Of a stretch of 64,000 bases of DNA, positions 8,937 to 20,802 are shown one piece after another. The stretch is from Centrapalus pauciflorus (taxonomy: Eukaryota > Streptophyta > Magnoliopsida > Asterales > Asteraceae), in NCBI GenBank assembly GCA_020465985.1, contig JAANYP010004266.1, positions 105,944-169,943 of the forward strand, given 5' to 3'. Positions within the stretch are counted from its first letter, which is position 1. Each line of letters starts with the position of its first letter. Position numbers and translations under genes: made by a program. A model generated the notes under the pieces. The model was not told where the DNA came from. It did not search any database and was given only the letters and a program-made list of their open reading frames with translations.

Positions 8937-9329
8937 TTAGGGTGATTTGGCCACAGGTGCCGCTCCTGGAACCAAATCGATATGGAATTCGACTTGTCTC
9001 AAAGGGGGTAATCCGGGTAAATCTTCCGGAAAGACTTCAGGATATTCTTTTACTATTGGAATCTCTTGAATCTGCTTCTCTTTCATCCCCTTATCCACCA
9101 CATGTGCTAGGAAAGCACAACACTTCTTCTTAACAAATTTTCGTATCTTCATACACGATACGATCTTTAAATTCCTATTCGGCTTATCCCCTTGTAAAAT
9201 AAAGGTTTCTCCATTCTCAAGAGGTAATTTGATGATCTTCTCAGAACAACAAACTTCTGCCCTATGTTTGGATAACCAATCCATTCCTACGACCACATCA
9301 AAACTTCCTAGCCTACTCCCATGCCACAC
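8937..9329 (-). pseudogene. pol: Gypsy protease C-terminal part and linker (GypA)
   Basis: The frame reads DVVVGMDWLSKHRAEV, then KIIKLPLENGE and EVFPEDLPGLPP. These are the C-terminal half of the Gypsy aspartic protease and the linker into RT. The catalytic DS/TG region is missing because of the internal deletion that joins this part to the gag N-terminus. A nonsense codon at 8937-8939, just after PVAKSP, separates it from the RT frame, which is otherwise continuous. Confidence 0.85.
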
Positions 9330-9681
9330 TAGGCATGTTACCTGTTGGCGTTCCTACGACCGGCTGGGATGCTCCAGCAGTCTCAGTGGGTGGTGCTCTC
9401 ATCGCTACCCTAGCAGGTATCGGGACACTCTTTCTTGCTGTCGCTAGGATGCGGGGTCCACGAAGTGCTGGTGGGGGGTACGCTGGTGCTGGCTGGGGTA
9501 GTAGGGTCACAGGTGATGCTCGTGGATCAGGATTCGGGAAATAACCGCTAGATTCCTGTTGTTCGTGCTCTGATGGGTCTTCCTCCTCTTTGGAAATCCG
9601 TGAGTTGTTACTTGGGCGACCCGTAACATAACCAGATGCATCGGCCGAGTAAGTAGTGTGGGATGATGATGAGCGTGACAT
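9313..9681 (-). pseudogene. gag: Gypsy gag N-terminus fused to the protease tail (GypA)
   Basis: The first gag codons read MSRSSSSHTTYSADASGY, followed by an acidic part (EEEDPSEHEQQ) and a Pro-rich part. The frame then runs into the protease region out of frame and stops at 9313-9315. The gag capsid core, the zinc knuckle and the protease active site are all absent, so a deletion of more than a kilobase is inferred. The position about 510 bp downstream of the PBS fits the true gag start. Confidence 0.7.
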
Positions 9682-10189
9682 GGTGCTAAAAAAAATATAT
9701 GTTTGTTGCTAAGTATGTATCTATCGTTTGCATAAAGTAAGTATCCTTGTATCATCTTAATTCTAAGGCATAAGCATAAGGGTCTCGCGTACCGAGATAC
9801 GACTATCCTAGACACCATCCATTTGTTATATCGACTCGGGAATATATGCTTTCAAGGTAATAGTATAGGCTTAGAAACTTCTATTAGTAGTTTAGGTTCT
9901 TTGGGGTAACATGCAATGATCACACATGCACACGTAATGTAATTTTATAAAAGTAGTTGTAGTGAAAAAAATGGTTTTTAAACATACTCCTAGTGTAACC
10001 ACTTCAAGTCATGCATTATCGTTTATTAATTAAGCAAAGGTGGCCAAGCTTTGGTTAATTAAGAAACAATAATACTATAACTGACTTAGTTAAACTAGTT
10101 ATATGTAACATATATTTTGAAAACAATGTTTCGAGTGGTTGGTTATAGTTAAAAAGTTTTCCAAATGAAAAACTTGGTATTCTCTATAA
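9682..10189 (-). other. GypA 5' leader
   Basis: This is non-coding sequence between PBS and gag start, about 510 bp and AT-rich. I see no conserved feature in it. Confidence 0.6.
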
Positions 10190-10207
10190 CCTTAGGCTCT
10201 GATACCA
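10190..10207 (-). promoter_or_regulatory. GypA primer binding site (initiator Met tRNA type)
   Basis: On the minus strand TGGTATCAGAGCC starts five bases after the LTR end. It matches the 3' end complement of plant initiator methionine tRNA, the usual primer for minus-strand DNA synthesis in plant LTR retrotransposons. Confidence 0.85.
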
Positions 10208-10212
10208 AAAAC

Positions 10213-13076
10213 TGTCACACCCCGCTAAAGCGGAAACACGAGATGTAACAGTGAATGTGATCATTGCATAAGTCTCAAGATTCATACCATAATAAAATTG
10301 TTTCCAAAAGCAACCACCATACATCAAAAGTAAATATGTTTAAAGATTACAACCCAAAAACATAAGTAATAGCGTTTGGTTTGCGAATAAGTTAAAATCT
10401 TCATGAGCACACGACTTGAATGCAATCACGCTTCAACGTACCACTTACGATTACTTTCCTGAAAAGCATGTCATAAAAACGGGTCAACTATAAAATAGTT
10501 GGTGAGTTCACGGGTTTTGTATGAAATAAGCAATTTCAAAACGCAATGTATTTGCAATATGTCATGGTTGTTAAATGTTTGTCTTTGTAGCACATGGTAA
10601 TGTTGTAGACAATGTATATGTAATGAGCCACTACTCAAACCTAGAATGTTGACATGAATGCCACGATGTGAAATCACATAAATGTAAGTATGATAATTAT
10701 GCACTCACTAGTACATCATGAGTGGGTGGTCAACCAAATATCGATATCCATAAGAATCATCCAGCTCATCAAAATGAGTTAAATGAGTTGTGTGTTTGTC
10801 GTGTGGACTTACGTAATGTTTAGTTTGTCACTCATACAAGACTACAATTGTATCCGTACCAATGTGCCAAAATGAATGAACGAATGTATGAGTTCATATG
10901 TATCAAGTTTGGTAAGAACAACCATATTGCATAAAATGTATCACGCTTGTATAACAAGAGTTTGTTTTCTTTGCATAAACATGTTTGTATGTATGACAAG
11001 TTTGTATAACAAGTGTTTGCATGCATCGTAATCATGTTCGAATGTATAACAAGTTGGTATAACAAATGTTTGCATGCATTGTCATAAACGAGTTTGAAAG
11101 TGCATTAAGAGTTCAAATGAATAGTAACATGCTTTTCACCCCAAAACGTAATATAGTAAAAAGGGGCCGTGAATACTCACAATAGTCCAATGTGATTGAA
11201 TCGAGCTTCCAATGTAATCACCAATATGGATATACTAGAATAATTTGGGTTTGTCTTACATTATAACAAAAGGTGCAATGATTAATACATGTAAAGACAA
11301 AACAAGAATATTTACTTTTCTGGACAGATTTTTGGGTATACTTTAGAGATCTAAAAAGTTAACTTTTAGCCACTTTCTGGATCTGAAAATTATACAGGTT
11401 TTATTTCCATGTCTTATATGTTTTGTATAATTATTTCAGAATTTATTAAGAAGATTTAGTATTTTTAAATATTCGTACAAAAATATGTGTCCAGAAGGTT
11501 GTGCTGTCTGCACACCTTTCTTGTTTGGATAGTAGAAGGCTATAAACTTAATCATTTTGAATGATTCCACTTGGGTTCAAATTTTAACCCATAAAACTAG
11601 CGTCCAGAAAAAGAATCAACTAAATCTAAGCTTGCATGTGTGAGATATGGTGTTTTAAAGTCAACCCAACACTCTGTCCAGATTTATGATTCTGTATACT
11701 TGTGTTTAAAAATTCTTGTAGAACAGAATACACATTATTTTTGAATGAGACCACTTGGGTTAGTTAGTTAACTCATAAACTTAAATTTCAGATGAAGAAT
11801 CACACCATTTGGGTCAATAATGAACAAGTTATGACCATTTGAAGTTGGGTCATAATCTGCTCATAAATCTTCAAGCAAACAGCATACAAGTTATTGACAA
11901 AACTTGATGTGCATGCTTATGAATCCGATTTTATTGATGGTTAAACTCATGTTTTGAACATGCAATGGTGTTAGGTATCTTCAAAGCACATTTACCCCAC
12001 AAATAACTCAAAAGAGTATGGGATTTTTAGTGTTTGAACCATAAAGCTACCATGCATGCCCATTCTTGAGCTTTTCAAGAGCTTTCTTGTTTCTTGACTT
12101 AGGTTTGATCATGGATTACCATCTTTTACAACATTTAACATGTGTTGATGGTTAATCTACAAACATCAAGTAACAAAATCGTTCTTGAAGAAAAATGAAA
12201 GAAAAAGTAGGAGAAATAACAAGAAAACTTGTAAAAAGATGAAGTTTGAGTGTAGTGTTCATGCTAGATGCATGAACACATGTTTGTACCTTTTGATTCA
12301 CACTTGAAGAGTTCAAATGAAGGTGTTAATGGCTGAATTTTCTGCTGATTTTTGAGAGAAAAATCTGAGTTTTAGTGAGAGAAACAAGAGAGAGAATGAG
12401 TGGAATGAGAATGATGAAGAGATGGAGTGTTGAAGTGATTTTTATAGAAAAAATCACACTTTTTCTTTTTCTTTTCTTTTTTTTTTGGCTGGACCTTAAA
12501 GGGTGAGATTCAGATTTATTTATTTATTTATTTTCTTATAAAGTTGTAAATATATGTATTTAAGAGTTGGTTGCTTGTTTGTGCATAAAGAGTCTAGTTT
12601 ACGCTCATTTTCTTACTAGTTTGTGACATAAGTAACTTTTTAGCATGTGTAATTTATATTTATAAATCTTTTATGTTTCAAATTTATGTTTCTCTTATTT
12701 ATTATTATTTATGTAAACTTTTATAAGTTTGTTGCTATTTTAGTTAAATTGGCACAATACGGATGTCTTTCTTCAATTCTTTGATTAACTTTGTTACTTA
12801 TTTTTGCATTAATTACTAAGTGAATTCAACATTATGTGTCTTGGTATTTTGAATCATTATTAGCTTGTTATGTCTATCCATTAATTATATTTTCTGGCAT
12901 TGTATGAAAATTATCAGAAAATTATGCACCGAAAGCAGAAAACTAAGCAAATTAACGAAATTTCTTAATTGTTTGCAACTTATGTTTCTATTTCTAAGTC
13001 TAAGAAATCAATTGGGTAATGCAAAAGGTAACTTGAATAGATGGGTCTGTGTCTAACCTGAAATGCAAAATTGACA
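10213..13076 (-). repeat. 5' LTR of GypA (about 2.86 kb)
   Basis: On the minus strand it runs from TGTCAATTTTG (13076) to GGGGTGTGACA (10213), giving TGTCA/TGACA ends, and is followed directly by the PBS. The inner end is firm. The outer end is placed at the junction where TNP2 coding similarity begins at 13077 and is less certain. A TATA box at 12439-12446 implies a U3 of about 640 bp and a long R-U5. Small ORFs within it are not credible genes. Confidence 0.7.
12439..12446 (-). promoter_or_regulatory. TATA box in GypA LTR
   Basis: On the minus strand TATAAAAA is followed by a pyrimidine-rich start region (CACTCCATCTCTTC). This is the layout expected for the U3/R promoter. Confidence 0.5.
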
Positions 13077-15633
13077 GTTGCTACACCTGATTTTGCCAAG
13101 GAACCAAGAAATGTGAGGTTGGGGTTGTCAAGTGATGGATTTAATCCATTTCGGACAATGAGCATTGCTCATAGCACATGGCCTGTGGTGTTGGTTAACT
13201 ATAATTTGCCTCCGTGGATGTCAATGAAACAAGAATACTTCATGTTGTCTTTGTTAATCCATTGACCTGAATCACCAGGTAATAACATTGATGTTTACTT
13301 GCAACCTTTAATTCAAGAGCTGAAGGAATTATGGGTTCATGGGTTGGATACATACGACAAATCTAAAGATGAGACCATTAAGATGTTTGCAGCCTTAACA
13401 TGGACGATTAGTGATTTTCCGGGTTATTCAATGTTGTCAGGGTGGAAAACAGAAGGAAAATTTGCATGTCCATGTTGCAATCATGAAACTAGTTCACTGT
13501 ACTTGAAACATAGTAAGAAGACATGCTACATGGATCATCGAAGATTTTTAGATGTTCAACACCCATGGCGGCGTAATAAGAGTGCTTTTGATGGTGAAAT
13601 TGAGAAGAGGCTTTCTCCAAAACCTCTTTCAGGTGCTGAAGCTTTAAGAGAGTTGTCAGATTTTCAAAATCTCTTCGGAAAGACGCAAAGGAAGAAAAAT
13701 GATAGCTCTTGCCCATGGAAGAAAAGGTCAATATTTTTTGAGTTGCCATATTGGCAATTTAATGCATGTCGGCATAATCTTGACGTGATGCACATCGAAA
13801 AAAATTTATGTCACAATGTGATAGGGACTTTGTTGGATATTACTGGGAAGTCGAAGGATCATGCAAAAGCTCGATTTGACCTTCTAGATTTGGGCATCAA
13901 AGAAAGGCTTCAACCAGAACTTTCAAATGATGGCGAGCACGTTCTCTTCCAGAAAGCATGTTTTTCAATGTCTTCAAAAGAGAAAGCCATTTTTTGTCGC
14001 GTTTTGAAGGAAACAAAATTGCCTTATGGGTGTGCATCGAATATTGCACGTTGTGTTCATCCTTCAGAAAGGAAAGTATCAGGTTACAAGAGTCATGATG
14101 CTCACATCTTGTTGCATTACTTGCTTCAAGTTGCAGTGAGAAAATCATTACCCAAGCATGTTGCGATCCCTTTGATTAGGTTGGGTTCTTTTTTCCGTAG
14201 CTTGTGCAGTAAGGTAATCAAGCCCGAAGACCTTGATCGATTACAAATAGACATCACTGAAACGTTGTGTGAACTTGAGAAAATATTCTTGCCATCTTTT
14301 TTTGACATAATGGTGCACCTACCTATCCCCTTAGTAAATGAAGTTAGGCTTGGAGGACCCGTTCATTATAGATGGATGTTTTTTATGGAAAGATACTTGT
14401 GTAAGATGAAGTCATATGTGCGAAACAAGAGTCGGCCAGAGGGATCCATCGCAGAAGGGTATTTGATTGAAGAATGTTTAACCTTTTGCTCACGTTATAT
14501 GCATGAAGGAGTAAAAACAAGACTTAATAAGAGTACACAAGAGGTTGCTGAATTGGATGGAGAAAATGAATCTGGTGGACCAATATTTGTGAATGGCGGT
14601 CATCCTTTGGGAGGTGAAAAACGAAGAAAAGGCAAGATTTTCACTTTAGATGCTCGTCTAAGTGAACAGGCGCATCGTTATGCCTTATTCAATTCTGATT
14701 GCACAGAAGTTAATGAGTATATCAAGTAAGTAACCATTATATAACCTTTCTTTCTTTCAACTTATCAATCAACATAAATTAATCACGTGCATATTCTTTT
14801 TGTAATAATGTAGTGAGCACCAAGTCTATGTTGACAATCAACTAGGAAAAAGTAGATGGATTCGAGCACAAAACCATAGTCATGAGTTTGCGAGCTGGTT
14901 GAAAGACAAAGCAATAATCAATAATGTTCCGGATCATATTTTTTGGCTTGCTAAGGGTCCTAGTCCTACGTCCCGAAGATACTATGGGTATTATATCAAT
15001 GGATATCGGTTTCATACCAAATCACGGGATGCTCGGTGCAAAACACAAAATAGCGGTGTTTCAATTACAGCTTTAACTCCTAGCTTTGCAAGCTCTAGGG
15101 ACAAAAATCCAGCTGTTGGGAATGTTGACTACTATGGTAGAATTTTAGACATCATTGAACTTGACTACTGGTCAAATTTCAAGGTTGTCTTGTTTCGCTG
15201 CGAGTGGTACCAAGTAGAAAAAGATGATTACGGTTTATCTTGCATCAACTTGAACAAATTTTGCTCTTCAGATGATCCTTTTGTCATGCCTTCTCAAGTG
15301 AATCAGGTGTTCTACATACCGGACCCTATAGAAGATGGTTTGCATTATGTTGTCAATAGGGTTCCTAGAGATCTCTATAACTTTGAAGAAGAAACGGGTG
15401 AAAATGCTGGTGGCTCTTATTGGTGTGAGCCGAATGAAGATACGTTGGGTTTTGTAGCACAAGCTAGTGAGAATGAGATTCAATTGTCGAGAAAAGACAT
15501 GCCTCCTCTTGTAGTCGATGCAAATACAGATTTAGTTGGAGTGGATGAAGTTGACAGTCAAAATGATGATTCTGATTATGATGATACACTATGGGATTGG
15601 ATGCAAGCGGATGAAGATGATGCTGACCAATGA
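13077..15633 (+). pseudogene. TNP2-type CACTA transposase, 5' truncated, one internal stop
   Basis: TNP2 is the large catalytic protein of CACTA elements. The frame starts with DFAKEPRNVRLGL and DGFNPF, continues past an in-frame TGA at 13263-13265, then shows the Transposase_21 region (CPCCNHE, HNLDVMHIEKNLC, YKSHDAHILLHYLL), a DUF4218-like part (LGGPVHYRWMFFMERYL) and, in the second exon, a DUF4216-like part (NFKVVLFRCEWY). A phase-compatible 88-bp intron at 14726-14813 (GTAAGT...TGTAG) joins YI and NEHQ. The C-terminus is acidic. Exon 1 upstream of 13077 is separated by GypA. Apart from truncation and the single stop, the gene looks well preserved. Confidence 0.9.
14726..14813 (+). other. 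Intron of TNP2
   Basis: The 88-bp sequence begins GTAAGT and ends AATGTAG, is AT-rich and restores the frame exactly (ATC AA|T GAG CAC). Confidence 0.8.
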
Positions 15634-15808
15634 GAATGTGAAATTGCTTTTTAAGTTTTTTCATATATGTTGATTTGTTATATTTTGTTTAACATATTTG
15701 TTAATTAATTATATGTTTCTTTAACATCCTGTTAATCCCATGTTTTTGTAGTTAATTGATCATGATTTTAAAATTACAGGTTACTAATGGGAAACAAAAG
15801 ACAACGAG

Positions 15809-17378
15809 ATGAAAGTAAAACCAACATATACCAATGATAAAGATGTAGATTACATTCCCGACATGGGTGGTGATAGCGAAGGAGATTCAATTGAAGTGCA
15901 AAATCAAGCTAAGGTATGTCACTTAGTTATGGAATATGAAATTTGAAATTACCAGATAGTTGTCTAATGAAAATTAAAATTATTATAGCGACATCGTCCA
16001 CAATATATTGCACCAATGTCCATGAATAGCTTAGCTACTTTAGCAAAACAACGACGAGTAGCTGCTCCAAGTTCCTCTCAAAATGTTACATTTGATTCAA
16101 ATTCAAAGAAACAAAATCAATCTGGAGCAACAATGACCATGGGTGAACTAATCTTAAGTAGCAAAGGGTCACAAACACGAAGTGAAACAAGGAGAAAGTT
16201 ATTTCTTGTTGATGAAGATGTTGAGGATTACGAGATACCTCAAGGTAATATATATTTTATTGATTTTGAAATTATTTTATTAGATGAGTAATAACAAAGT
16301 TACTTGTAATACACCATTTCATATTGTGTTCTCTTCTATGCTTTTAAATGTGAATGGAGTAGATAGGGAACACCATTATGTGAACAATGATGAGAATGAA
16401 GGAGATACCATGAGATCTCAAGGTATTTATGTTAAGTGATTTAAGTAGTTGGTTTATTTGTTGTTGCTATATTTTTGTTGATTGGTATTTCGTGTTGGTC
16501 ACATTTTCCAATGACAAAGATGAGGTTGATGAAGACGATGAGTATGAAGACATGGACAGGATGACATTTCCAAATGTTCAGAATGGGATTCAAGCGGATT
16601 ATAGTGAGGATGATTTTGAAAAGGAGGATGATATACTTGTTCATGAACAATTTAAAGGCCCCCAATTGCAAAAAGGAGCAGGTTAGCTTCTATACATCGA
16701 TCTTAACAACATTTATTTGAAAAGGAGGATGATATACTTGTTATGTTAAGTGATTTAATTAAGTAGTTGGTTTATTTGACAGCAGCCCCATTTGGTCATT
16801 AAAATGCATCTTTCTAGTTTTGGGTGCTTTTATAATATTTAATACATGTATAATAAATTGTAAATGACCACACTATTGTAAATGATATCTATATAAGTGT
16901 GTGCTGTGACTGTGTCAAACAGAACAAACAACGACCATTCTTTCTGCTTTAATTCAATGAGCACACACACTTGATTTTCGTCTTGATTGAAAGGTTGTTG
17001 GGGCTGCTGTGTGCTGATATTTGCTACTGGTTTCCAGCAAACAAATGGACCTGCACATATACACACTAATAGACCTGTTGCACCTTCTAAATGCATATAA
17101 AACACACACATATATACATCTTAATGTTGATGTTTCAATTTTAAAAAACACACACAAGTCAATCTTTTTTTGTTGCCGCACTATAGTAATTGCTGCATTG
17201 TAGTATTGCTGCACATATACACACAGATGGCTGTGTTCAGCACACTTTTCCTTCTCCTTAGGTCGTCGGTATTTGTTTTATGTGTGCTTTCGAAAGATGT
17301 TATAATGGTACGGAAGATCTGAACTTTGAGATTTATATATTGTTGCATTGTTATATATATTGCTGCATTGTTATATAT

Positions 17379-17416
<38 letters not shown>

Positions 17417-18903
17417 CTAGACTATTGGACTGTTATATACAACTCAGAGACTAATATATACATATATTGTTGGACTGCATGTACATTAGACTTTTGATAT
17501 ATTCTAATATATTTTCATTATAGAAATTTCTAAAACCAAGAAAAGAGGGCCAACGATGATGCATGGCGTGCATGTGCGAAGTGCCAATGAGCGCGAGGTC
17601 ATCATATGCAATGAATTTGGACAACCCATTGGACCTGTAACCGAGGAGAAGGACACAGTGGGACAGTTTTCTTGTTTTTTGGGCACAATAGCTCGTAACT
17701 ACAATTATGCACCATTGATTTATAAATCATGGCATAAAGTGCCGCAAAAAGACAAGATGTGGGAATATGTCTTGGTAAGGTTTTAAGCCCTTTTTTTTGT
17801 TTGTTAAGATTCTGATTTTGTTTAGTAAGATTCTGATTTAGTTTAGTATATACTAAATCTTCTAATGGAAAAATACATTGTGCCCGATGATGCTAAACCT
17901 TGGGTTTTAAAGTCTATAGGATCTTGTTGGAGCGTATACAAATGCCGAATTAAGAAAAAACACTTCTATGAGCAAAAGGACAACAAAACAAGATGGAAGA
18001 ATCGACCTAAAAGTATTCCAGAAAATGATTTCTCACGATTGTTGAGCTTATGGAATAATAAAGAAGAGATGGTAATTTGCTACGCAATTGGCTTATTATA
18101 AAGTTTGTTTATATTTAGTAGGGTTTTATTAGATGTATTTATATGTAAAGTTGTATATGTTAATGTATGTGCAGAAGCGTTGTTTGCGAGCTAAAGAGCT
18201 ACGCATGTCTCAGAGAAATAATCACACAGCCGGTCCAAAAAGTTTTGCGAGGATTCGTGAAGAGATGGTAATGCCTTTCTTTTGTTTGTAATTTATGTTT
18301 TCCTTGTCATTCCATTTGTTGATATTTATGTTATTATAAATGTAGAAAAATGATGACCCAACTAAGGAAGCTCCTAGCTTAACCCAAATGTTTGAGCGTA
18401 CGCGTAAAAGGACAGAAGGACGTGTATATGTTGATACATATGATGACACAGCAAAGAAAATTGTAAGTTCTAATTTTGAAATCACATAGTAGGTCTTTTT
18501 ATAGATATCAAGTAGCCATTTTTTTGACAATATTTTCTCATTGAAGGAACAAATGAAGAACTACAAACCTTTAGAAGATGGAAGTGCTTCCGTAGATGCT
18601 TTTTCAGTTGTGATGAACAAGGAGAATGATGGATATCGTAGACTTTATGGTAGAGGTGTGACGAACAAGTTGATTAAAAGATTGGATGGTGGTGATACAT
18701 CACTCAAAGGTGCTAGTCTTGAAATGGAAAAAAATGACTTACTTGATTTGCGAAAAGAGAAAGAAGAGGATCATGAAAGAAAAAAGGCTGAGTTAAAAGC
18801 TATGAAAGAAGATATTGACAACCAACGAGATAAATTAGTTGAAGATGCGATGAAGAAGCTTATGGAAAAATTGCCTCTTCAAGTTCGTGAGTTTCTAACA
18901 TGA
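15809..18903 (+). CDS. TnpA-like second protein of CACTA (Transposase_24, Ptta/En/Spm), nine exons
   Basis: The product resembles the Ptta/En/Spm plant transposase family, the accessory DNA-binding protein of CACTA elements. Exons read by eye are 15809-15913, 15989-16244, 16363-16422, 16520-16681, 17524-17774, 17847-18071, 18175-18267, 18346-18462 and 18547-18903. All eight introns are GT-AG, and the exons total 1626 nt, a single frame of 541 codons. Family signatures are KRGPTMMHGVHVR, EFGQPIGPV, FLGTIARN, KYIVPDDAKPW, YKCRIKKKHF and RPKSIPENDF. The C-terminus is a charged coiled coil ending LPLQVREFLT. Exons 1-4 encode a low-similarity acidic N-terminus. The start is uncertain: an ATG at 15787, just after an acceptor at 15779, opens a different short frame. 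It lies in tandem downstream of TNP2, as in En/Spm. Confidence 0.72.
16429..16778 (+). repeat. Local duplication inside the TnpA-like gene
   Basis: A roughly 32-bp intron piece at 16429-16460 is repeated at 16743-16778 with a four-base gain. A 27-bp piece spanning exon 4 (16615-16641) is repeated immediately before it at 16716-16742. The second copies form a chimeric block inside intron 4, so the duplication does not disturb the frame. Confidence 0.7.
17380..17414 (+). repeat. (TA)n microsatellite in intron 4 of the TnpA-like gene
   Basis: An uninterrupted AT dinucleotide run within a broader region of TATAT and TTGCTGCATTG repeats. Confidence 0.85.
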
Positions 18904-19254
18904 GTTATCTTCTATGTTTGGTTCAAGGTATGATGTCATTACGATCATATACGACAAGTATAATTATTTCATCAATTTGATTATTTTGGTTTGAGTCACT
19001 TACCTATTATTGTTTGTGTGTAACAGACATCTTTGTTTTGGGATATCCATATATATATGAAGACCGGTGTTTTTTGGAGGATTTATATACATTTTGTCAT
19101 TATATTTAACAATTATATATGGAATATTGTGTTTTGCGATTATTGTGTAATTGGTGAAGGATTTTGATGCCTTTTATCTATTGTAATCGACATTTTTTGA
19201 ATTGGTGATGCTTATAAATTATATACGTGTATTAAAAGGTTGTACCTTTTGTAA
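18904..19254 (+). other. 3' flank of the TnpA-like gene
   Basis: This is AT-rich non-coding sequence between the stop codon and the subterminal repeats. No gene or structure is seen. Confidence 0.5.
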
Positions 19255-19708
19255 CTAAATTCATAAATGTCGCATTTAAAAATTTAAAAAGTTGCATTTG
19301 AAAGTTGAAAAGGCTGCATTTGAGCATAAAAAAGTTGCATTTGAGTTTAAAAATAGTTGTATTTTAATGTGAAAAAGTTGCATTTGAAAATAAAAAAGGT
19401 TGCATTTGAGTTTGAAAAATGTTGCATTTGATGAAGAAAAGGCTGCATTTGATGGAAAAAAGGTTGCATTTGAGTGTGAAAAAAGTTACATTTGGTTATA
19501 AAAAGGTTGCATTTGAATATAAAAAAGTTGCATTCTAAAAAGGTTGCAATTCTATAATACATGCAACTCTTTCAAAAAAGGTTGCATATTCGGCCTAAAA
19601 GGTTACCTTAGACCTAATGCAAGAGGACATAATGCAACTCTTGGTAAAAGGTTGCTTTAGGCATAATGCAACTTTTTGGAGGCCTAATGCAACATTTTAC
19701 CAAGGTTG
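19255..19708 (+). repeat. CacA right subterminal repeats
   Basis: More than ten degenerate copies of AAAAAGTTGCATTTGAG-like units stand in one orientation at 19-27 bp spacing, passing into TTGCATTAGGCC-like units near the end. CACTA elements carry such arrays as binding sites for the TnpA protein. Confidence 0.85.
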
Positions 19709-19732
19709 CAATAGGCTCGTTTTGTTGTAGTG
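19709..19732 (+). repeat. CacA right terminal inverted repeat
   Basis: The end reads TAGGCTCGTTTTGTTGTAGTG; the reverse complement starts CACTACAACAAAACGAGCC, the hallmark of CACTA termini. It closely resembles the left end of CacB (TACTACAACAAAATGAGCC). Confidence 0.88.
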
Positions 19733-20760
19733 TAAGACCAAACATCAAAAACCATTTGGGTAATAGTCGACAACCTAACAAGATCCGCACATTCCTACCA
19801 GTCAAGGAGAACAACAGGATGAATAAGCTAGTCCAAACGTACCTCAAGGAAGTCGTCTCCGGACACGGAGTGCCTATTTCAATCATTTCGGATACGGATA
19901 GCAGATTCACATCTAGATTTTTGGCAAACTTACAGCAAGCTTTGGGTACAAACTTGGACATGAGTACCACCTATCACCATTAGACCGATGGTTAAAATGA
20001 AAGAAAGATTCAAACCCTAGAACCCTTGTTAAGAGCCTGTGTAATGGATTTGGGAAGTGTTGGGATACTCAATTACCATTAGAAGAATTATCATACAACA
20101 ACAGTTATCACACACGGTTTAAGGTTGCTTCATTTGAGGCCCTGTACGGGAAAAAGTGTCAATCACCCCTATGCTATGCCAAGGTCAGGGATAGTCAAGC
20201 CTTTGGCCAAGAAACCATACTTGAGACCACCGAAAAGATAGTACAGATACGGCACCGACTAAAAGCTACTCCTGATCGTCAGAAAAGTTATGTGGGCGTA
20301 AGAAGAAAGTCCTTTGAGTTTCAATTAGCAGAAAGGGTACCGATGAAAGTCTCACCATGGAAGGGCGTGATACGATTAGGAAATCAAGGATAACCGAATC
20401 CTCATTACATTGGACAATTGAAGGTCTTAAAAAGAATTGGACTAGTAGCTTATTGTTTAGAGCTACCACCAGAGCTTAGCAGCATGCACAATACCTTCCA
20501 CGTATCCAACCTTAAGAAATGTCTGGCTGATGAAACACTCGTCATACCTATGGACGAGCTGGATTTAGACGATAAGTTGAACTTAGTTGAAAAACCTGTG
20601 GAAATAATAGAACGAGAAGTCAAGACTAAAGCACAGCCGGATCCCGATAATAAAAGGCATATGGAACTCTAAGCGAGGTACTGAGTTTACGTGGGAACAC
20701 GAAGCTCAGTTCCGGGAAAAATACCCTCATCTGTTCTCAAATACTCAAGCAGTGGAGAAC
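19733..20760 (+). pseudogene. pol: Gypsy integrase and pol C-terminus (GypB), degenerate
   Basis: Integrase inserts the cDNA into the genome. Recognisable pieces are VIVDNLTRSAH, LVQTYLKEVVSGHGVPISII, SDTDSRFTSRF, MSTTYHH followed by two stops where Gln codons are expected, and ALYGKKCQSPLCYA. After a shift come LELPPELSSMHNTFHVSNLKK and the C-terminal EFTWEHEAQFREKYPHLF, the usual region of the chromovirus chromodomain. Premature stops include TAG at 19981-19983 and TAA at 19993-19995. Not functional. Confidence 0.85.
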
Positions 20761-20789
20761 ACGAGCTAATTTCGGGCTGAAATTCCCTT

Positions 20790-20802
20790 AACAGGGGGAG
20801 AC
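20790..20802 (+). promoter_or_regulatory. GypB polypurine tract
   Basis: AACAGGGGGAGAC directly precedes the LTR start, as expected for a plus-strand primer. Confidence 0.7.

Larger units (their letters stand above)
7411..13076 (-). mobile_element. GypA: Ty3/Gypsy element with 5' LTR, PBS, gag remnant and pol
   Basis: Read on the minus strand the order is 5' LTR (13076 down to 10213), PBS, leader, gag start, protease remnant, RT and RNase H. The 3' part continues left of CopA1, which inserted in it. The LTR outer end abuts TNP2 coding sequence, so GypA inserted into CacA. RT type and layout fit a plant chromovirus, but no chromodomain is in view. Confidence 0.8.
13077..19732 (+). mobile_element. 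CacA: CACTA/En-Spm DNA transposon, right part
   Basis: It carries a TNP2 transposase gene, a TnpA-like second gene, subterminal repeats and a right terminal inverted repeat ending TTGTAGTG at 19732 (reverse complement CACTACAA). The left part with the other terminus and the start of TNP2 is missing because GypA inserted at 13077. The transposon sits in the GypB integrase gene, and the three bases after its end are TAA. Confidence 0.88.

Noticed and set aside
16840..17220. Small ORFs in intron 4 of the TnpA-like gene
   Set aside because: Short, overlapping on both strands, and inside a repeat-rich intron.
19255..19708. CRISPR-like array
   Set aside because: Unequal spacing, degenerate units and position inside a CACTA terminus identify it as subterminal repeats in a eukaryotic genome.
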